Shown here in pieces: positions 10,718 to 21,039 of a stretch of DNA of 64,000 nucleotides. A program made the position numbers and the translations under genes. A model generated the notes under the pieces. That model was not told where the DNA came from and did not search any database. It saw nothing but the letters and a program-made list of their open reading frames with translations. The DNA comes from Patella vulgata (Eukaryota > Mollusca > Gastropoda > Patellidae): NCBI RefSeq assembly GCF_932274485.2, contig NC_065883.2, positions 79,890,559-79,954,558 on the forward strand, in the 5' to 3' direction. The stretch's first letter is position 1. The number at the start of each line of letters is the position of its first letter.

Positions 10718-11095
10718 GAGAAAAATGGGGTTTAACGTCCACTCGACACAAACTAGGTCAGAGCCATGTAATACGGAAATTTCTAACACGTTTTAACGCC
10801 ATATAATTTTACGCAGACGGGCAATAAAAGGTTTATTGGATAAAACTGAAACTATTTCGTTTGTAGCTGTAAACTAACTAACAATACATTGGTTTTCTGG
10901 AAACATTTTCGTTTGCAGCTGTAAAATAACATACGATTGCTCGGTTTATATCGCTTGTCCAACCTCGAAGGCTTCCTCCGGTTTCCTACAACTGTTAAAG
11001 ACTTTGCGTGGAAAGCGAAAAAACTGAAAGCATTTGTTAGTCCCGGAATGAACTAGTTTGTGTCGAGTGGACGTTAAACCTCGTTTCTCTTGCTC
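10718..11095. mobile_element. SINE-A remnants flanking a deletion scar
   Basis: A minus-strand SINE-A 3' end at about 10725-10765 (GGGGTTTAACGTCCACTCG) breaks off at GGTCA and joins unrelated sequence. In B the same point contains 0.7 kb more SINE-A sequence (51808-52505). A plus-strand 5'-truncated SINE-A follows at about 10955-11095, ending GAGTGGACGTTAAACCTCG. The stub left behind indicates a deletion in A. Confidence 0.6.
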
Positions 11096-11130
11096 CCTAA
11101 CTCCATGATGACAAATACCAACGGATGAGA

Positions 11131-11560
11131 ACGTGTTGTAGAAATGAAATGAAATGATATGGAATAGTGTTTAACGTTCATCTGTTCTGCTCGGACTTGG
11201 CTAATGAAGACGGGCACCCGCCATACAGTGTGCCATGAGGGCAACGCCGGATTAACCATGGGGCACAGGCCCCAGGGCCCCCAACATTAGAGGGACCCCA
11301 CAAAAATATCGGTTGCGTCCAGCCCCCTCCTCTAGAAATGCCATCATTTTATAGCACTCGCATTGATTGGTCCACTGAAATAACGCCAGAATGCGCTAAT
11401 TTTCTGGCAGAAAATTAACTTGCGGGGCTTCGCGACTTTTGCGCTCGCGGTCCACAGCTCTGCGGTTGGTGATCAGGGGCCCCCCACATGTTCCAGGCCC
11501 CAGGGCCCCCACCATGGTTAATCCGGCGTTGTATGAGGGACATTTTGCCTGGCAAAAAAT
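11131..11560 (-). mobile_element. SINE-B 3' part, interrupted by a hAT-like MITE
   Basis: Minus-strand SINE-B tail and body (GAAATGAAATGATATGG..GTTTAACGTTCATCTG..CATACAGTGTGCC) to 11241, resuming at 11532 with GAGGGACATTTTGCCTGG. The interruption is the element at 11242-11531. Confidence 0.7.
11242..11531. mobile_element. hAT-like non-autonomous element inside SINE-B
   Basis: Perfect 20-bp inverted ends: CAACGCCGGATTAACCATGG at the left and its reverse complement at the right. They are flanked by an 8-bp near-duplication, CATGAGGG (11234-11241) and TATGAGGG (11532-11539), the size made by hAT transposases. The interior repeats the CCCCAGGGCCCCC words near both ends, so the terminal homology is longer than 20 bp. 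No coding capacity. In B (52991-53291) there is an extra 10-bp GGGGCACCAT-type duplication. Confidence 0.8.
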
Positions 11561-12297
11561 GGCCATGTTAGAATAGATTTTGATTGTCGGTTTGAATTTA
11601 CACCATCTGAGCTGTTCGTAATTAGTCGAAATGAAGACTAATTAATTAAATAATATTCAGCCATTTAGGATTTCATTGTGGTGGCCATTTTGAAATTCTG
11701 CCGTCATGGATTCTCAAAATTCATTATTTTTTAGAACAGAATTGAATCCAGCAACATCGAATACATGTAAATGACATACCCAAAAGGAAAATATGACCAT
11801 TAATTTAAAATGTGTCACGAGATGTAGACAAGGCTAAAGCTTATTCCAACCCTAACCCTAACACTTACCCTAACCCTAACCTTCAATCTCGCCAACAATC
11901 ACCTTCCCTATTTACATCTCAGCGGCACCCTTAACCAAATCTTAAGTTGGCCTTAAGAAATTTGGTCTAGCCTGTGTAACTCCGGGTCATCCGCTAGTAT
12001 CAGATGCCATCTTGCCCCCCCCCCCCCATGCCGCCCCTATAATATACTCAATAACCTGTCTGATAAAACTACAGCTACACCACTTGAACAATCAGTCATG
12101 GTTTTTATATGGCCATCCACCCCCCCCCCCCCCATTATCAGTTTAGTAAGAAATATGTCAATCTACTGTTATTTACATGTAGGCCATAATAAATATAGGC
12201 ATTTTTACGGAGAATTATAAGCAATTGTCGGAGAAACCAACGTCATGTCCATCAGAGGATTTTGTGAAGTATCTCATTGAATACGTACCGGTATATG
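11560..12297. other. Intergenic; short telomere-like tract and poly-C runs
   Basis: Contains AACCCTAACCCTAACACTTACCC-type sequence at about 11847-11882, and poly-C tracts near 12017 and 12119 whose length differs from duplicon B. No gene seen. Confidence 0.4.
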
Positions 12298-12581
12298 ACA
12301 TATTTCACGTGTCATGTCAAACAGTGACGTCATATTCTTATCTGGAGAACATGCGCAATAAATACTATCGGTGTAGACTGGAATAACCAGACGCAAGAGA
12401 TTGCAATTTGATTGAGACTTCTGGCGTATTTCGTCGAACATAACTGATTTGAAATTAGAGTTAAAACGGAAACGATTGAATGTAAATCAGTTCATATACA
12501 TTCATATTACATTATTATATGCGTTGCGACCCATTTGTGGCAATTTCTAGGTCCCAAATATTAGCGATTTAGCTCCTTTAA
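12298..12581. repeat. Dispersed repeat family (three copies in window)
   Basis: About 280 bp ending AAATATTAGCGATTTAGCTC. It matches 54057-54343 (duplicon B) and, with about 85% identity by eye, 35215-35495 in the single-copy region. It contains CATGCGCAATA and GTATTTCGTCG(A)ACATAA. Termini and family are unresolved. Confidence 0.65.
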
Positions 12582-13045
12582 GTGACGCTTATACTATTTT
12601 CATAAATTATGTGTTATCACTCTTCTTCATATGCACTATTTTACCGAGATTTCGTCTAATGGTGTGGCGCCAGACATGATAAGTTTACTCTTCTGGACAC
12701 ACGTTACCACTAATACACCTCGTATATGTAAATGGTCAACCGTACATTAATTTTGCTGAGTACACTATTTTTTAGGACTTCGAATTTGACTAATGGTTGG
12801 ATTTTTCGTACTTGGTATTATTTTATTACAGCTATAAGAATGTTTATGTTTAATTTCCAATAAACAATTGATTTTTAATTTGAGAGAAAAATGCGACCAA
12901 TATAAAAACCTAACAAATTTAATTCCAAATATTATCAATAATAAACCATAAAACAAATTTGTATTTTTTCAAAATGAAGTTTTAAACACATCACAATTAA
13001 TGGACAAAGCAGGCACCAGCAAGGAAGGACGACAAAAATGGTAGA

Positions 13046-13285
13046 CAATACACCATGTTTAAAGATACATTATGGAAGATTAGATAAAGAGCTGGCAGTT
13101 CTCACTATAATAGTTAGAAACTAGATAATGTAAAGAGAATATGCTAAAAATTTCAGTCAAATTGCTTTACTCTAAAACCTTATTTTAAAATCACTGTAGC
13201 CTCGATTGCCATTGTTACCGTTGTTTACGATAATTAACATTGTCTCGATTATCCAGTTTTGCGGTTAATCATCAATGAGTGTTGA
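13046..13285 (+). repeat. Dispersed AT-rich MITE-like family C
   Basis: Hallmarks are TTAAAGATACATTATG, AGATAAAGAGCTGGCAGTTC, AGATAATGTA, TTTCAGTCAAATTGC and GTCTCGATT. Related copies occur at 22940-23140 (minus), 56640-56890, 57225-57330 and 54824-55060, and in both arms of the inverted structure at 14035-16165. No coding capacity. Confidence 0.55.
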
Positions 13286-13404
13286 ACAGCAGACCGGATT
13301 CAAATCCAGTGAAAATCCGACACATAATATGGCATCGAGGGTTGATTAAGGTCTTTTCATGTTAATAGATGTCTAATTAATAGTTTATATAACATTTCAG
13401 ACCT

Positions 13405-13664
13405 AAAGTACATAGTACATAGTTAACACATTACAATCACAGTGTGTAACATCATACAGATAGTACATAGTACATAGTTAACACATTACAATCACAGTGT
13501 ATAACATCATACAGATAGTACATAGTACATAGTTAACACATTACAATCACAGTGTGTAACATCATACAGATAGTACATAGTACATAGTTAACACATTACA
13601 ATCACAGTGTATAACATCATACAGATAGTACATAGTACATAGTTAACACATTACAATCACAGTG
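13405..13664 (+). repeat. 55-bp minisatellite, about 5 units (8 in duplicon B)
   Basis: Unit contains AGTACATAGTACATAGTTAA and CATCATACAG. The last unit breaks off at CACAGTGG. In B the array is 55267-55700 with 8 units, followed by 3 kb absent from A. The array edge is therefore a breakpoint. Confidence 0.9.
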
Positions 13665-14034
13665 GACGGACAGGGGCGACGGCATAATACGTCCACATGA
13701 AAATGTGGGCGTATAAAAAGGGATCATGGGACAGGCATAGCCTATATCACCCGGGCCTAATTTTGCCCGATTGGACAGAAATGTTATTGCCGTCACGGAA
13801 GGGCTGTTTTCAATAAATATTTTATTTGTTGTAAACTATTTCCTGAATTAAAGTTTTATTCATTTTCTTCAAGATGTGATTTAGTTAAGGAGCTAGGACA
13901 ATTTCACAAAATTTTAACTAAGATAAAATCCAAATTTTAGTAATTTGATTGTATAATATTATATTGATTTTAGTGCTTAGCCAATCAAAATTGAAGTATC
14001 TAATAAAATTTGGATTTTATGTTTAGTTAAGATT

Positions 14035-16165
14035 TCGAGAAACAGGGGCCTGGCCGTTCTGGTTATAATACATGTAGTTCAAAAATAGATAATGTAAAAT
14101 GAATACTGTATATTGAAATATTCAGTCAAATTACTTTTTTGCTGAGTAAAGTTGTGATTGTTTAATTTGTTTTACACGGTATAGCTTAATTAGTCTCGAT
14201 TGTCAAGTATCAAGTATCAGAGAAATGATAATTGTTTTTTATTCAGTTTTTATACCAAAACAAACCAATGGCTTATATAAATATAAATGGGCCACAATGT
14301 CTCATTTTTTAAAGAAATATATCTTTTCTGCTGACTTGGACACAAGTCAAATAAATGCATGAGCGCAATTACGTCCCCCCACCCCCACCCAATCTTTCCC
14401 TGGTTGCCATTCAAAAGGCTACAAGTTTTATAGTTTCCAATATTTTTTTTCACGATATTGATAATAGCACTTCTAAACCCTTTTAGACGTGAAAAAAGGA
14501 CAACGATTCTACTGTGCGGAGAATTCCTAGCCAGACAAATTATCGGCGACACGATTTCGGGCTGTAGTGGACATAATTCATATATTTTAATATAAAACAC
14601 ATAATTGAACCAATGTTCATTATTCCTAGTTCAGTTTCATTGACGTGTCAATAAACTACAGACAGGTAAATCTTAGCCGGGCTATCATGACGTCACAATC
14701 AATAACGTCCCATAATTCAACAGTGACCTGACGACGGATTATGCCTAGTTACAACCAAGTCCACAGTTTATGCGTTTAAATCTTAGTTATAAAATATTTT
14801 TATGAAATTAAAATGTGATGTAAATATAGTAAAATCCATCCAGTTGGTCAAGCATCATATTAAAATATAATATGAACTATGTCTACTACAGTCTGATATC
14901 TCATCGCAGATAATTTGTTTGGCTAGGAATTCTTCGCACAATTCCTATAGGCTACCATATTTCCATGTCAATACCTATACTAAGTCTTTCTGTTATTTAT
15001 GTATTTATAATATTTATACCCAGTCATCATACTTGTGTTGAATGTTGTCTCACTATCAGACCAGTTTGAGGTAAATATGTATTCTGAGATGATTATCATA
15101 TTGTTTGTCCTGTTAGTAAATGTGTAACCTAGATTAAAATTATCATTTATCTTGTTTGTAAATATATATATATAATTTGTCATATTGTTATAAATTTATG
15201 TACGTTTATTTTGTATGCTGTCATCAATGGATGTTTCGATACAATAAAATCTTATCTTATCTTATCTAGAGGATTTATGTACGATTGTCGATTTTAGACT
15301 AAAAAGTCAAAGAATGTTCGCACGCTTTTAACGGTTGAGAAGTGCTCTAATCATCTTGAAAAAATATTGGAAACTATAAAAGTTGTAGCATTTACAGGGA
15401 AATTGGATGGGGATGGGGTATTTTACTGAAAGAGCGGGGCGGAATTGCTCGCGTTAGATCATGTAATTACACTCATGGATTTATTTGACTATGTCCAAGT
15501 CAACAGCGGACGTGGGGCCTGACCGGGACCCCGTGTATACATTGGCGTGCACGTAAAATTGGCAGTTGGAATTCGATATAAAAGTAGGCCATAGTGCCGC
15601 TACCTGGCCAAAATTTCCCTCATAGCAAACTGAATGGCGAATACCCGTTTTCATTATAGTCCAGTCAGAACAGAACCGTAGGACGTTAAACCCCATTTCA
15701 TTTAATTTAATTTACAAGTCAACAGAAAAGAGAGAAGCGTTTTATTGAAAGAGCAGCTTGGCCTAATATTATAACAAATCAATAAAAAATAGATATATAT
15801 TTGTTCTAAAAAAAAACAAACATTAAGGCCAATTCGTTTGTTTCGGTATCTCTTTACTAAAACATTGTTTTTAAAAATTGAAAAAAAAAATATTGAGGGT
15901 TAAATTTCTTTATTATCGTAGCAATGATACTTGACAATCGAGACTAATCAAGCTATACGGTGTAAAACAAATTGAACAATCACAACTTTACATAGCAAAA
16001 AGTAATTTGACTGAATATTTCAATATACAGTATTCATTTTACATTATCTATTTTTGAACTACATGTATTATAACGAGAACGGTCAGGTCTTTAACTAAAT
16101 CTTACATTATCTATTTTTGAACTACATGTATTTTAGCGAGAACGGTTAGGTCTTAACTAAATCTT
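14035..16165. mobile_element. Long inverted-repeat (foldback) structure, duplicon A
   Basis: The left arm, about 14035-14290, is the inverse of the right arm, about 15830-16165 (shared ATAATACATGTAGTTCAAAA, TTGTCAAGTATCA and GTAAAGTTGTGATTG). Inner stretches also pair: 14412-14500 with 15300-15393, and 14515-14545 with 14909-14940. It is either a large foldback element or two family-C repeats in opposite orientation. The interior contains a retroelement-like 3' end, AATAAAATCTTATCTTATC at 15244-15266, and a SINE-B. The right arm ends with a tandem copy of about 62 bp. B has it at about 58975-61450. Confidence 0.55.
15507..15714 (+). mobile_element. 5'-truncated SINE-B with 11-bp target duplication
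   Basis: Lacks the tRNA-like head. It starts in the body (GGACGTGGGGCCTGACCGGG) and ends GTAGGACGTTAAACCCCATT plus tail. It is flanked by CAAGTCAACAG at 15496-15506 and 15715-15725. Same insertion in B at 60759-60964. Confidence 0.8.
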
Positions 16166-16382
16166 ATATAATACATCTCAGCCCCGTAGCCAGCCTGTTT
16201 GTAATAGACAGCAGTCAGGAATCATCATGTGGAGTATTGATTTGAGAACGTGGCACCCTTCACCCAGTCTCATATTATTAGTTATGTTATGACATCTATC
16301 TGTCATATATTTTGTTCTAACATCTATCTACCATATATTTTGTACTGACTTGCTGAATGGCCCACTGCAAATGCCTTAGCCC

Positions 16383-17489
16383 CATCCTCGGTTACCCAGT
16401 GTACACATTCCGTTCTACTCCACTATACCCTGGGTTAATCTATGGGGGAGACACGTTTTCAAGTTATCCACCCATGATGATTGTACTATTTTTATCGACC
16501 AATCCCATAAATTGTTATTTGAAAAGGAAGTTGACAAAGGGAAGTAACTCTCATTGGACAATGTTAGGGGTTGGCCTATTCTAAATGGGTATTCATTAAC
16601 AACCAATTTTATATTATGTTAATGAAGTCCAGACGTTCATATAATAATGTAGGCTCATTAGTTTTATCGAGAATCGTTCGTTCGTTCGTTCCCGTAATTT
16701 TATGTCCACGTGATATCGTAGACAAGTTATTGTGAATCAAAAATGAAATGAAATGAAATGGAGTTTAACGTCCTACTGTTCTGCTCCTAACCTGGGCTAA
16801 TGAAGACGGGCATACGCCATACAGTGTGCTATGAGGGAAATTTTGCCCGTACAGCGGCACTACGGCCTACTCTTATATCGAATTCCAACTGCCAAGGGAT
16901 CTTTTACGTGCACGCCAATGTGTACACGGGACCTCGGTTTTTCGTCCCATCCGAACGACTAGACAGCTTTCCCTGTCAGCCCCTCCATCCTGCATCACTG
17001 ACAAGGGAGAACCACGCCGGAAAATCTCGATGAACTTTCTCGGCCAATGCAGGGATCGAACACCCGACCTCCAGGATAGCGATATTGTGAATCAAATTGC
17101 CAAGTATAAGTTTAATAATTACAAACATAACAGAATGACATACTTCAGACAAAGAACGAATAGTAATAATAATAACAAAAGTCAAACATATAGATGTTAT
17201 ACATAATTTGAAATCAATAATACATACTACAGATTTTGATAAAACAATTAAATATAAATAAAGTATAAATATATACATTATTGACATAAATAAATGGACA
17301 TGAATATGGTTATCTACCCTTATAAAAACGAAGGCGAAACGATTGGTTTGTAAACTGTTTTCTGATTGGTTCGTAGACTTTAGCTACATTCTAGGCCACG
17401 GCAGATAATTTGAAATCGTGGAAACCCTATGGATTAACCCAGGGTATAGTGGAGTAGAACGGAATGAGTACACTGGGTAACCGAGGATG
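16383..17489. mobile_element. Mutator-like MITE with long TIRs and 9-bp TSD
   Basis: Terminal inverted repeats of about 58 bp with one mismatch start CATCCTCGGTTACCCAGTG and end with the reverse complement at 17489. They are flanked by the 9-bp direct repeat CCTTAGCCC at 16374-16382 and 17490-17498. A 9-bp duplication with long TIRs is the mark of Mutator-like elements. It was enlarged from about 750 bp by the SINE-B at 16742-17082. No transposase. It lies 150 bp beyond the duplicon edge, so it is single copy. Confidence 0.8.
16742..17082 (-). mobile_element. SINE-B, near full length, 14-bp TSD
   Basis: Minus strand, reading from the tail (ATGAAATGAAATGG) to the head, where GGTGTTCGATCCCTG (box B) is intact but the extreme 5' end is missing. 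Flanked by TATTGTGAATCAAA at 16728-16741 and 17083-17096. Inserted inside the Mutator-like MITE, so it is younger than that element. Confidence 0.85.
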
Positions 17490-17499
17490 CCTTAGCCCA

Positions 17500-18145
17500 G
17501 GCTCCGAAAGGGCCCGGCGATTTGGTGACAAAAAAATAAATTTCTTTTTATATTTTGTAGAAAAAAATAATGAAGAACCATTTCCCCAAAATAGTGAAAC
17601 ATAGTGGCCTTTTTTCGATGGATTTTGAAATTATTAGGCAAGGGGACCCCAAAGGACATCGGTCAGAAGAAAAAAAAAATGATACCAACGATTCCACATT
17701 GGGTGGGTTGGCAGCGGGAAGTTGATATTAGAAATGTTTCCATAACCTGAAACACGAAATATTATTTCTGGTTGACTGGTAACGGTCTTGTTAATTGTCC
17801 AATATTTCCGTGGGGCCCCCGTGTCTCACTCAACAAGCTCGCTTGACAAAAATCACGAACCGATATCGTAGAGAGGGGGACAAGTGGGAAGGCGGTCCCA
17901 CTGCCCCCTCACCCTCTCCGCGATAGTTTTTTTTCTGCTTAGAACTAAGTATATAATATACGTCACAGACCAAACTTTCAGGTCGAAATTTTAAAAAAAT
18001 TCTCGGGGGGGAGGGGGGCCCTAAACCCCGAGAGAAGAGAACCCACCCCCATCCTCTAGGGTGTCATCTTGTCACTGGGGCCCGGAACTTAGGCTGCCCC
18101 AGGGCACGGTGATGCCATGATCCGTTGCTTGGAGGGGGGGAGGAA
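17500..18145. other. Unclassified intergenic, poly-G/C-rich at right
   Basis: No gene recognised. Contains homopolymer runs and GGGGCCC words common in decayed hAT elements, but no paired termini were found. Confidence 0.3.
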
Positions 18146-18665
18146 GCGGTACCCCCTTCGTCCGGGCGAGGAGAACCCCTGCCCCCTGCCCCCAGAGAAG
18201 GTGGAACCCCGCCGGTAAATAGCTAGCATGGAGGTCCCGTGTTTGATCCCGGTATTGACCGAGGAAGTTCATCTGGATTGTTTGGCGTGATTCTCCTTGT
18301 CAGTGATGCAGGATGGGGGGCAAGGGACAACGTATAGTCATTCAGATAGGACAAAAAATAGGTTTAAAACACAATCTGTAGCCCAACTGGCTATTCTAAC
18401 CCTATTCTGTAACACGGTTGAAATGAAAGCCCAAAGTCACGTGGAATACCCCAGCCCCCCCCCCCCACCTCCACATGTGTGAGCCACTATTTTCGTGAAC
18501 CCACTTTTATGTCTATATTGGGGGGACCTTTAATATTTGGGCCACTGGGTGCAGGCGGGCAATTAAGTTAGCCCCCCCCCCCCCCAACACTTTGATCTGT
18601 TAATTTTTCCCTTGACGTACCAAAGGAGAAATACGTTATTGTAGATTAAGGTAAGGATATAATAT
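18145..18665 (+). repeat. Paralogous repeat, partner at 62597-63081
   Basis: Shares about 90% identity by eye with 62597-63081, from GGTACCCCCTTCGTCCGGGC to GAGAAATACGTTATTGTAGA. Both copies include a SINE-B 5' segment (GGAGGTCCCGTGTTTGATCC, about 18229-18345) joined to non-SINE sequence with poly-C tracts. Divergence is higher than between the duplicons, so this is probably an older repeat. Confidence 0.7.
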
Positions 18666-18789
18666 ATTGCGTAAACAAACCCAACAGAGAGCAGAATACA
18701 ATTAAACAGTTTATATGACATAATATTCAATGATATACTCTGCTAAATATATCTTACACGAGGTGTGTTGATACTACAGGGCGGGATCA

Positions 18790-18940
18790 GAACAATATTC
18801 TAAATATAGATAACACGTGACCTGTCGATAATATTCTAAATATACATAACACGTGTGTGACATGACCTGTCGATAATATTCTAAATATAGATATTTCAAT
18901 ACGATAATAAAAGTAGAATTTCTAAGAAGTTGACACGTGT
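18790..18940. promoter_or_regulatory. Short repeats with three CACGTG E-boxes upstream of TRIM
   Basis: Three imperfect units containing AATATTCTAAATATA and CACGTG. E-boxes are at 18814-18819, 18850-18855 and 18934-18939, which is 532, 496 and 412 bp before the TRIM start codon. CACGTG binds bHLH factors in animals. Regulation of the TRIM gene is only a guess from position. Confidence 0.25.
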
Positions 18941-19345
18941 GAACCCTGACCATCAAGATAAACATAACATAACAATGATATTAATTAAAACCAAATGTCA
19001 ACAATTACAAAGAGGTCATGACAGTAGACATATTTTAAATATTTCTTGGATAATGAGTGTTTACATATTTCCACAGTCATATATTGACATGGATCATGTG
19101 ATGTATGACGCCGGGGTCAAGGCAATATCAAGCACTCGAGATGACGCGTGATGTAATTAACAGCTAAAGAGAATGTGTTGTTGTCATAGTTATCTAGTAG
19201 ACTATTTACCTGTAAGACTGTACACTATAGTGTTTTAATTCTTTTGATGTTAATATCGTATGTTATATTGGACTAACTGATTGATTCTGTAGTTTTATAC
19301 AGCTGATGTAACAAACGATTATTCAACATTGCTAAATAGACAAAC

Positions 19346-20800
19346 ATGGCTGAACAGGAAGTATGTACTATTTGTTTGAATGACTATCAACAAGCTGTAG
19401 TAAAACTGGACTGTAATCATTCTTTCTGCTTCATCTGTTTAGAAGATTATGTGAACAAAACCTCTACTAATGACCACTTTCCGTGTCCTTTGTGTCGTGT
19501 CGAATCTTCATTACCAGAGGGTGGAGTGAAGGAACTGAAACCGAAAGTAAACACTAACATTCCACAATGTGACGTATGTATAAATAGTTTATCTAAATTT
19601 AGTTGTAAAGATTGTCAACAATATTTATGTGACTCTTGTAAAACGACCCATGGTAAATTAAAAGGCTGTAAAGATCATATTGTCGTTAGATACGAGGCAT
19701 TGCTGACTTTCAGCACCGAATCAGGGGCAAACAACTCCGTGACAGAAGACGTGAAATATGAATCCAGTCCACGTGATGTCTGTCCAAATCATCAACATAC
19801 GAGTGTAAAATTTTACTGTAAAGATTGTTCAATGGCCGTCTGTTCTGATTGCTATGTCATTGATCATAATGGACACCAATTCTTAAATTTACACGATGAC
19901 AGAGTAAGAGAAGAAATCAATGGAGAATTAAAAACATTAAACGAAGAAATAAAAACCCACATTGATCAACTTGAAAACTTCAGTGAAAGTTTAAATCTGA
20001 AGTACAGTGAAGTGAATGATTCAGTGAAGACAGAATGTGACAAGATAGATGAACAGGTCGATAGAATTTGTAGAGAGGTGAGAGAACTTGGAAACCAGAT
20101 GAAACAACAAATGAAAACATCCTGTGACGAAGATGTATATGATGATGTTGATGGAAAACTCAAAAAATTAATGGAGGATATTAAAAGACAAACTGAAGAT
20201 TTAAAAGCTAGTGTTAAATATTCAGTGAATGTTTTAGAAGAATCGTCGATTGTTCAAGTTTTACAAAGATTACCTAAAGTTAGACAGGAGAAAGATGAAA
20301 GTTGTTGCAGAAAATTGGATATACCTGATGTAAGATATTCAACATTTCAAGTAGCAGAGATAGATAAAACTTTGTTAATTAATCAACTTGGTAAAATTGT
20401 AAGTTGTCATGAGAATATGTTTGAAGATGTTTTTAATGTGGATATTGTGTCAGGTGGTGGTGTGTATAACGGTAAACTACATGTAGTTTCAGGTTTTACA
20501 TGGCGTATTGGTGTGGGTAAAGGATCATCATCATTACTTGTTAAATTATACCTGGATGACGTAGAAGATAAAAGTATTACGTCATGTGATGTTGACGTCA
20601 CATATAAAGTTATAAATAAAACAGATGATAGACAATCTGTAGTTAAACAATATAATGAGACTGTTAGACCTGGTGGTTATACCTGTTATACTGGTCTTAT
20701 TAACTGGAATAGACTCAGTAATCCTGTCAGTGGATTTATTGATGATCATAGAAACTTTACAATTCAAGTAACAATTAATAAAATAAACGTAAATAATTAA
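19346..20800 (+). CDS. TRIM E3 ubiquitin ligase, RING-Bbox-Bbox-coiled coil-MATH
   Basis: Intronless, 484 residues. The RING finger C7-x2-C10-x12-C23-x-H25-x2-C28-x2-C31-x15-C47-x2-C50 is a complete C3HC4. B-box 1 lies at about 74-115 (CDVC..CKDC..LCDSC..H..H) and B-box 2 at about 144-185 (CPNHQHTSVKFYCKDC..CSDC..H..H). A charged coiled coil follows at about 190-300. Residues about 362-484 look like a MATH/TRAF-type beta fold (FTWRIGVGKG, LLVKLYLDD, INWNRL, GFIDDHRNFTIQV). The order is that of TRIM37-like proteins. RING and B-box TRIMs transfer ubiquitin, and the MATH end would choose the partner. The start is ACATGG with A at -3, and no longer upstream frame exists. The lack of introns suggests retroposition or a lineage-specific TRIM expansion. 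Assigning the end domain to MATH is less certain than the TRIM core. Confidence 0.9.
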   Translation: MAEQEVCTICLNDYQQAVVKLDCNHSFCFICLEDYVNKTSTNDHFPCPLCRVESSLPEGGVKELKPKVNTNIPQCDVCINSLSKFSCKDCQQYLCDSCKTTHGKLKGCKDHIVVRYEALLTFSTESGANNSVTEDVKYESSPRDVCPNHQHTSVKFYCKDCSMAVCSDCYVIDHNGHQFLNLHDDRVREEINGELKTLNEEIKTHIDQLENFSESLNLKYSEVNDSVKTECDKIDEQVDRICREVRELGNQMKQQMKTSCDEDVYDDVDGKLKKLMEDIKRQTEDLKASVKYSVNVLEESSIVQVLQRLPKVRQEKDESCCRKLDIPDVRYSTFQVAEIDKTLLINQLGKIVSCHENMFEDVFNVDIVSGGGVYNGKLHVVSGFTWRIGVGKGSSSLLVKLYLDDVEDKSITSCDVDVTYKVINKTDDRQSVVKQYNETVRPGGYTCYTGLINWNRLSNPVSGFIDDHRNFTIQVTINKINVNN

Positions 20801-20935
20801 AAAACGTAAATAATTAGACTAATGTTATTCTGATTATTCTGTAGAAACTTTACAATTCAAACAACAATTAATAAAATAACAGGCATTGAAAGATGTAAAT
20901 AATTAGACTAATGTTATTCTGATTAAAACTAATAA
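20752..20935 (+). repeat. Partial tandem duplication of TRIM C-terminal codons and 3' UTR
   Basis: GAAACTTTACAATTCAA at 20752 and TAATTAGACTAATGTTATTC downstream are repeated starting near 20845. The last 15 or so codons and the start of the 3' UTR are therefore copied after the stop. AATAAA occurs in both copies, near 20776 and 20869. The second may serve as polyadenylation signal. Confidence 0.7.
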
Positions 20936-21039
20936 TTGAACCTATATATGAATTAACTTTAAATAATCTAATTATTATGCTGCACGAGAGATAACCTATT
21001 GTCCCGGTCATCCAGTACACTTCAGTTATTCAAATCAAA

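Larger units (their letters stand above)
1..16229. repeat. Large direct duplication, duplicon A
   Basis: Colinear with 40273-61516 in the same orientation, from the first base of the window to the shared TCATCATG at 16221-16229. The left limit is unknown because the window starts inside it. Reading the copies side by side shows sparse substitutions (about four in the first 500 bases outside a microsatellite) but many indels. Duplicon A has a 962-bp tandem duplication and a third 37-bp repeat unit that B lacks. It lacks about 2.1 kb, 0.7 kb and 3 kb of sequence and one SINE that are present in B. It may be a true segmental duplication or an uncollapsed haplotype. Confidence 0.95.
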
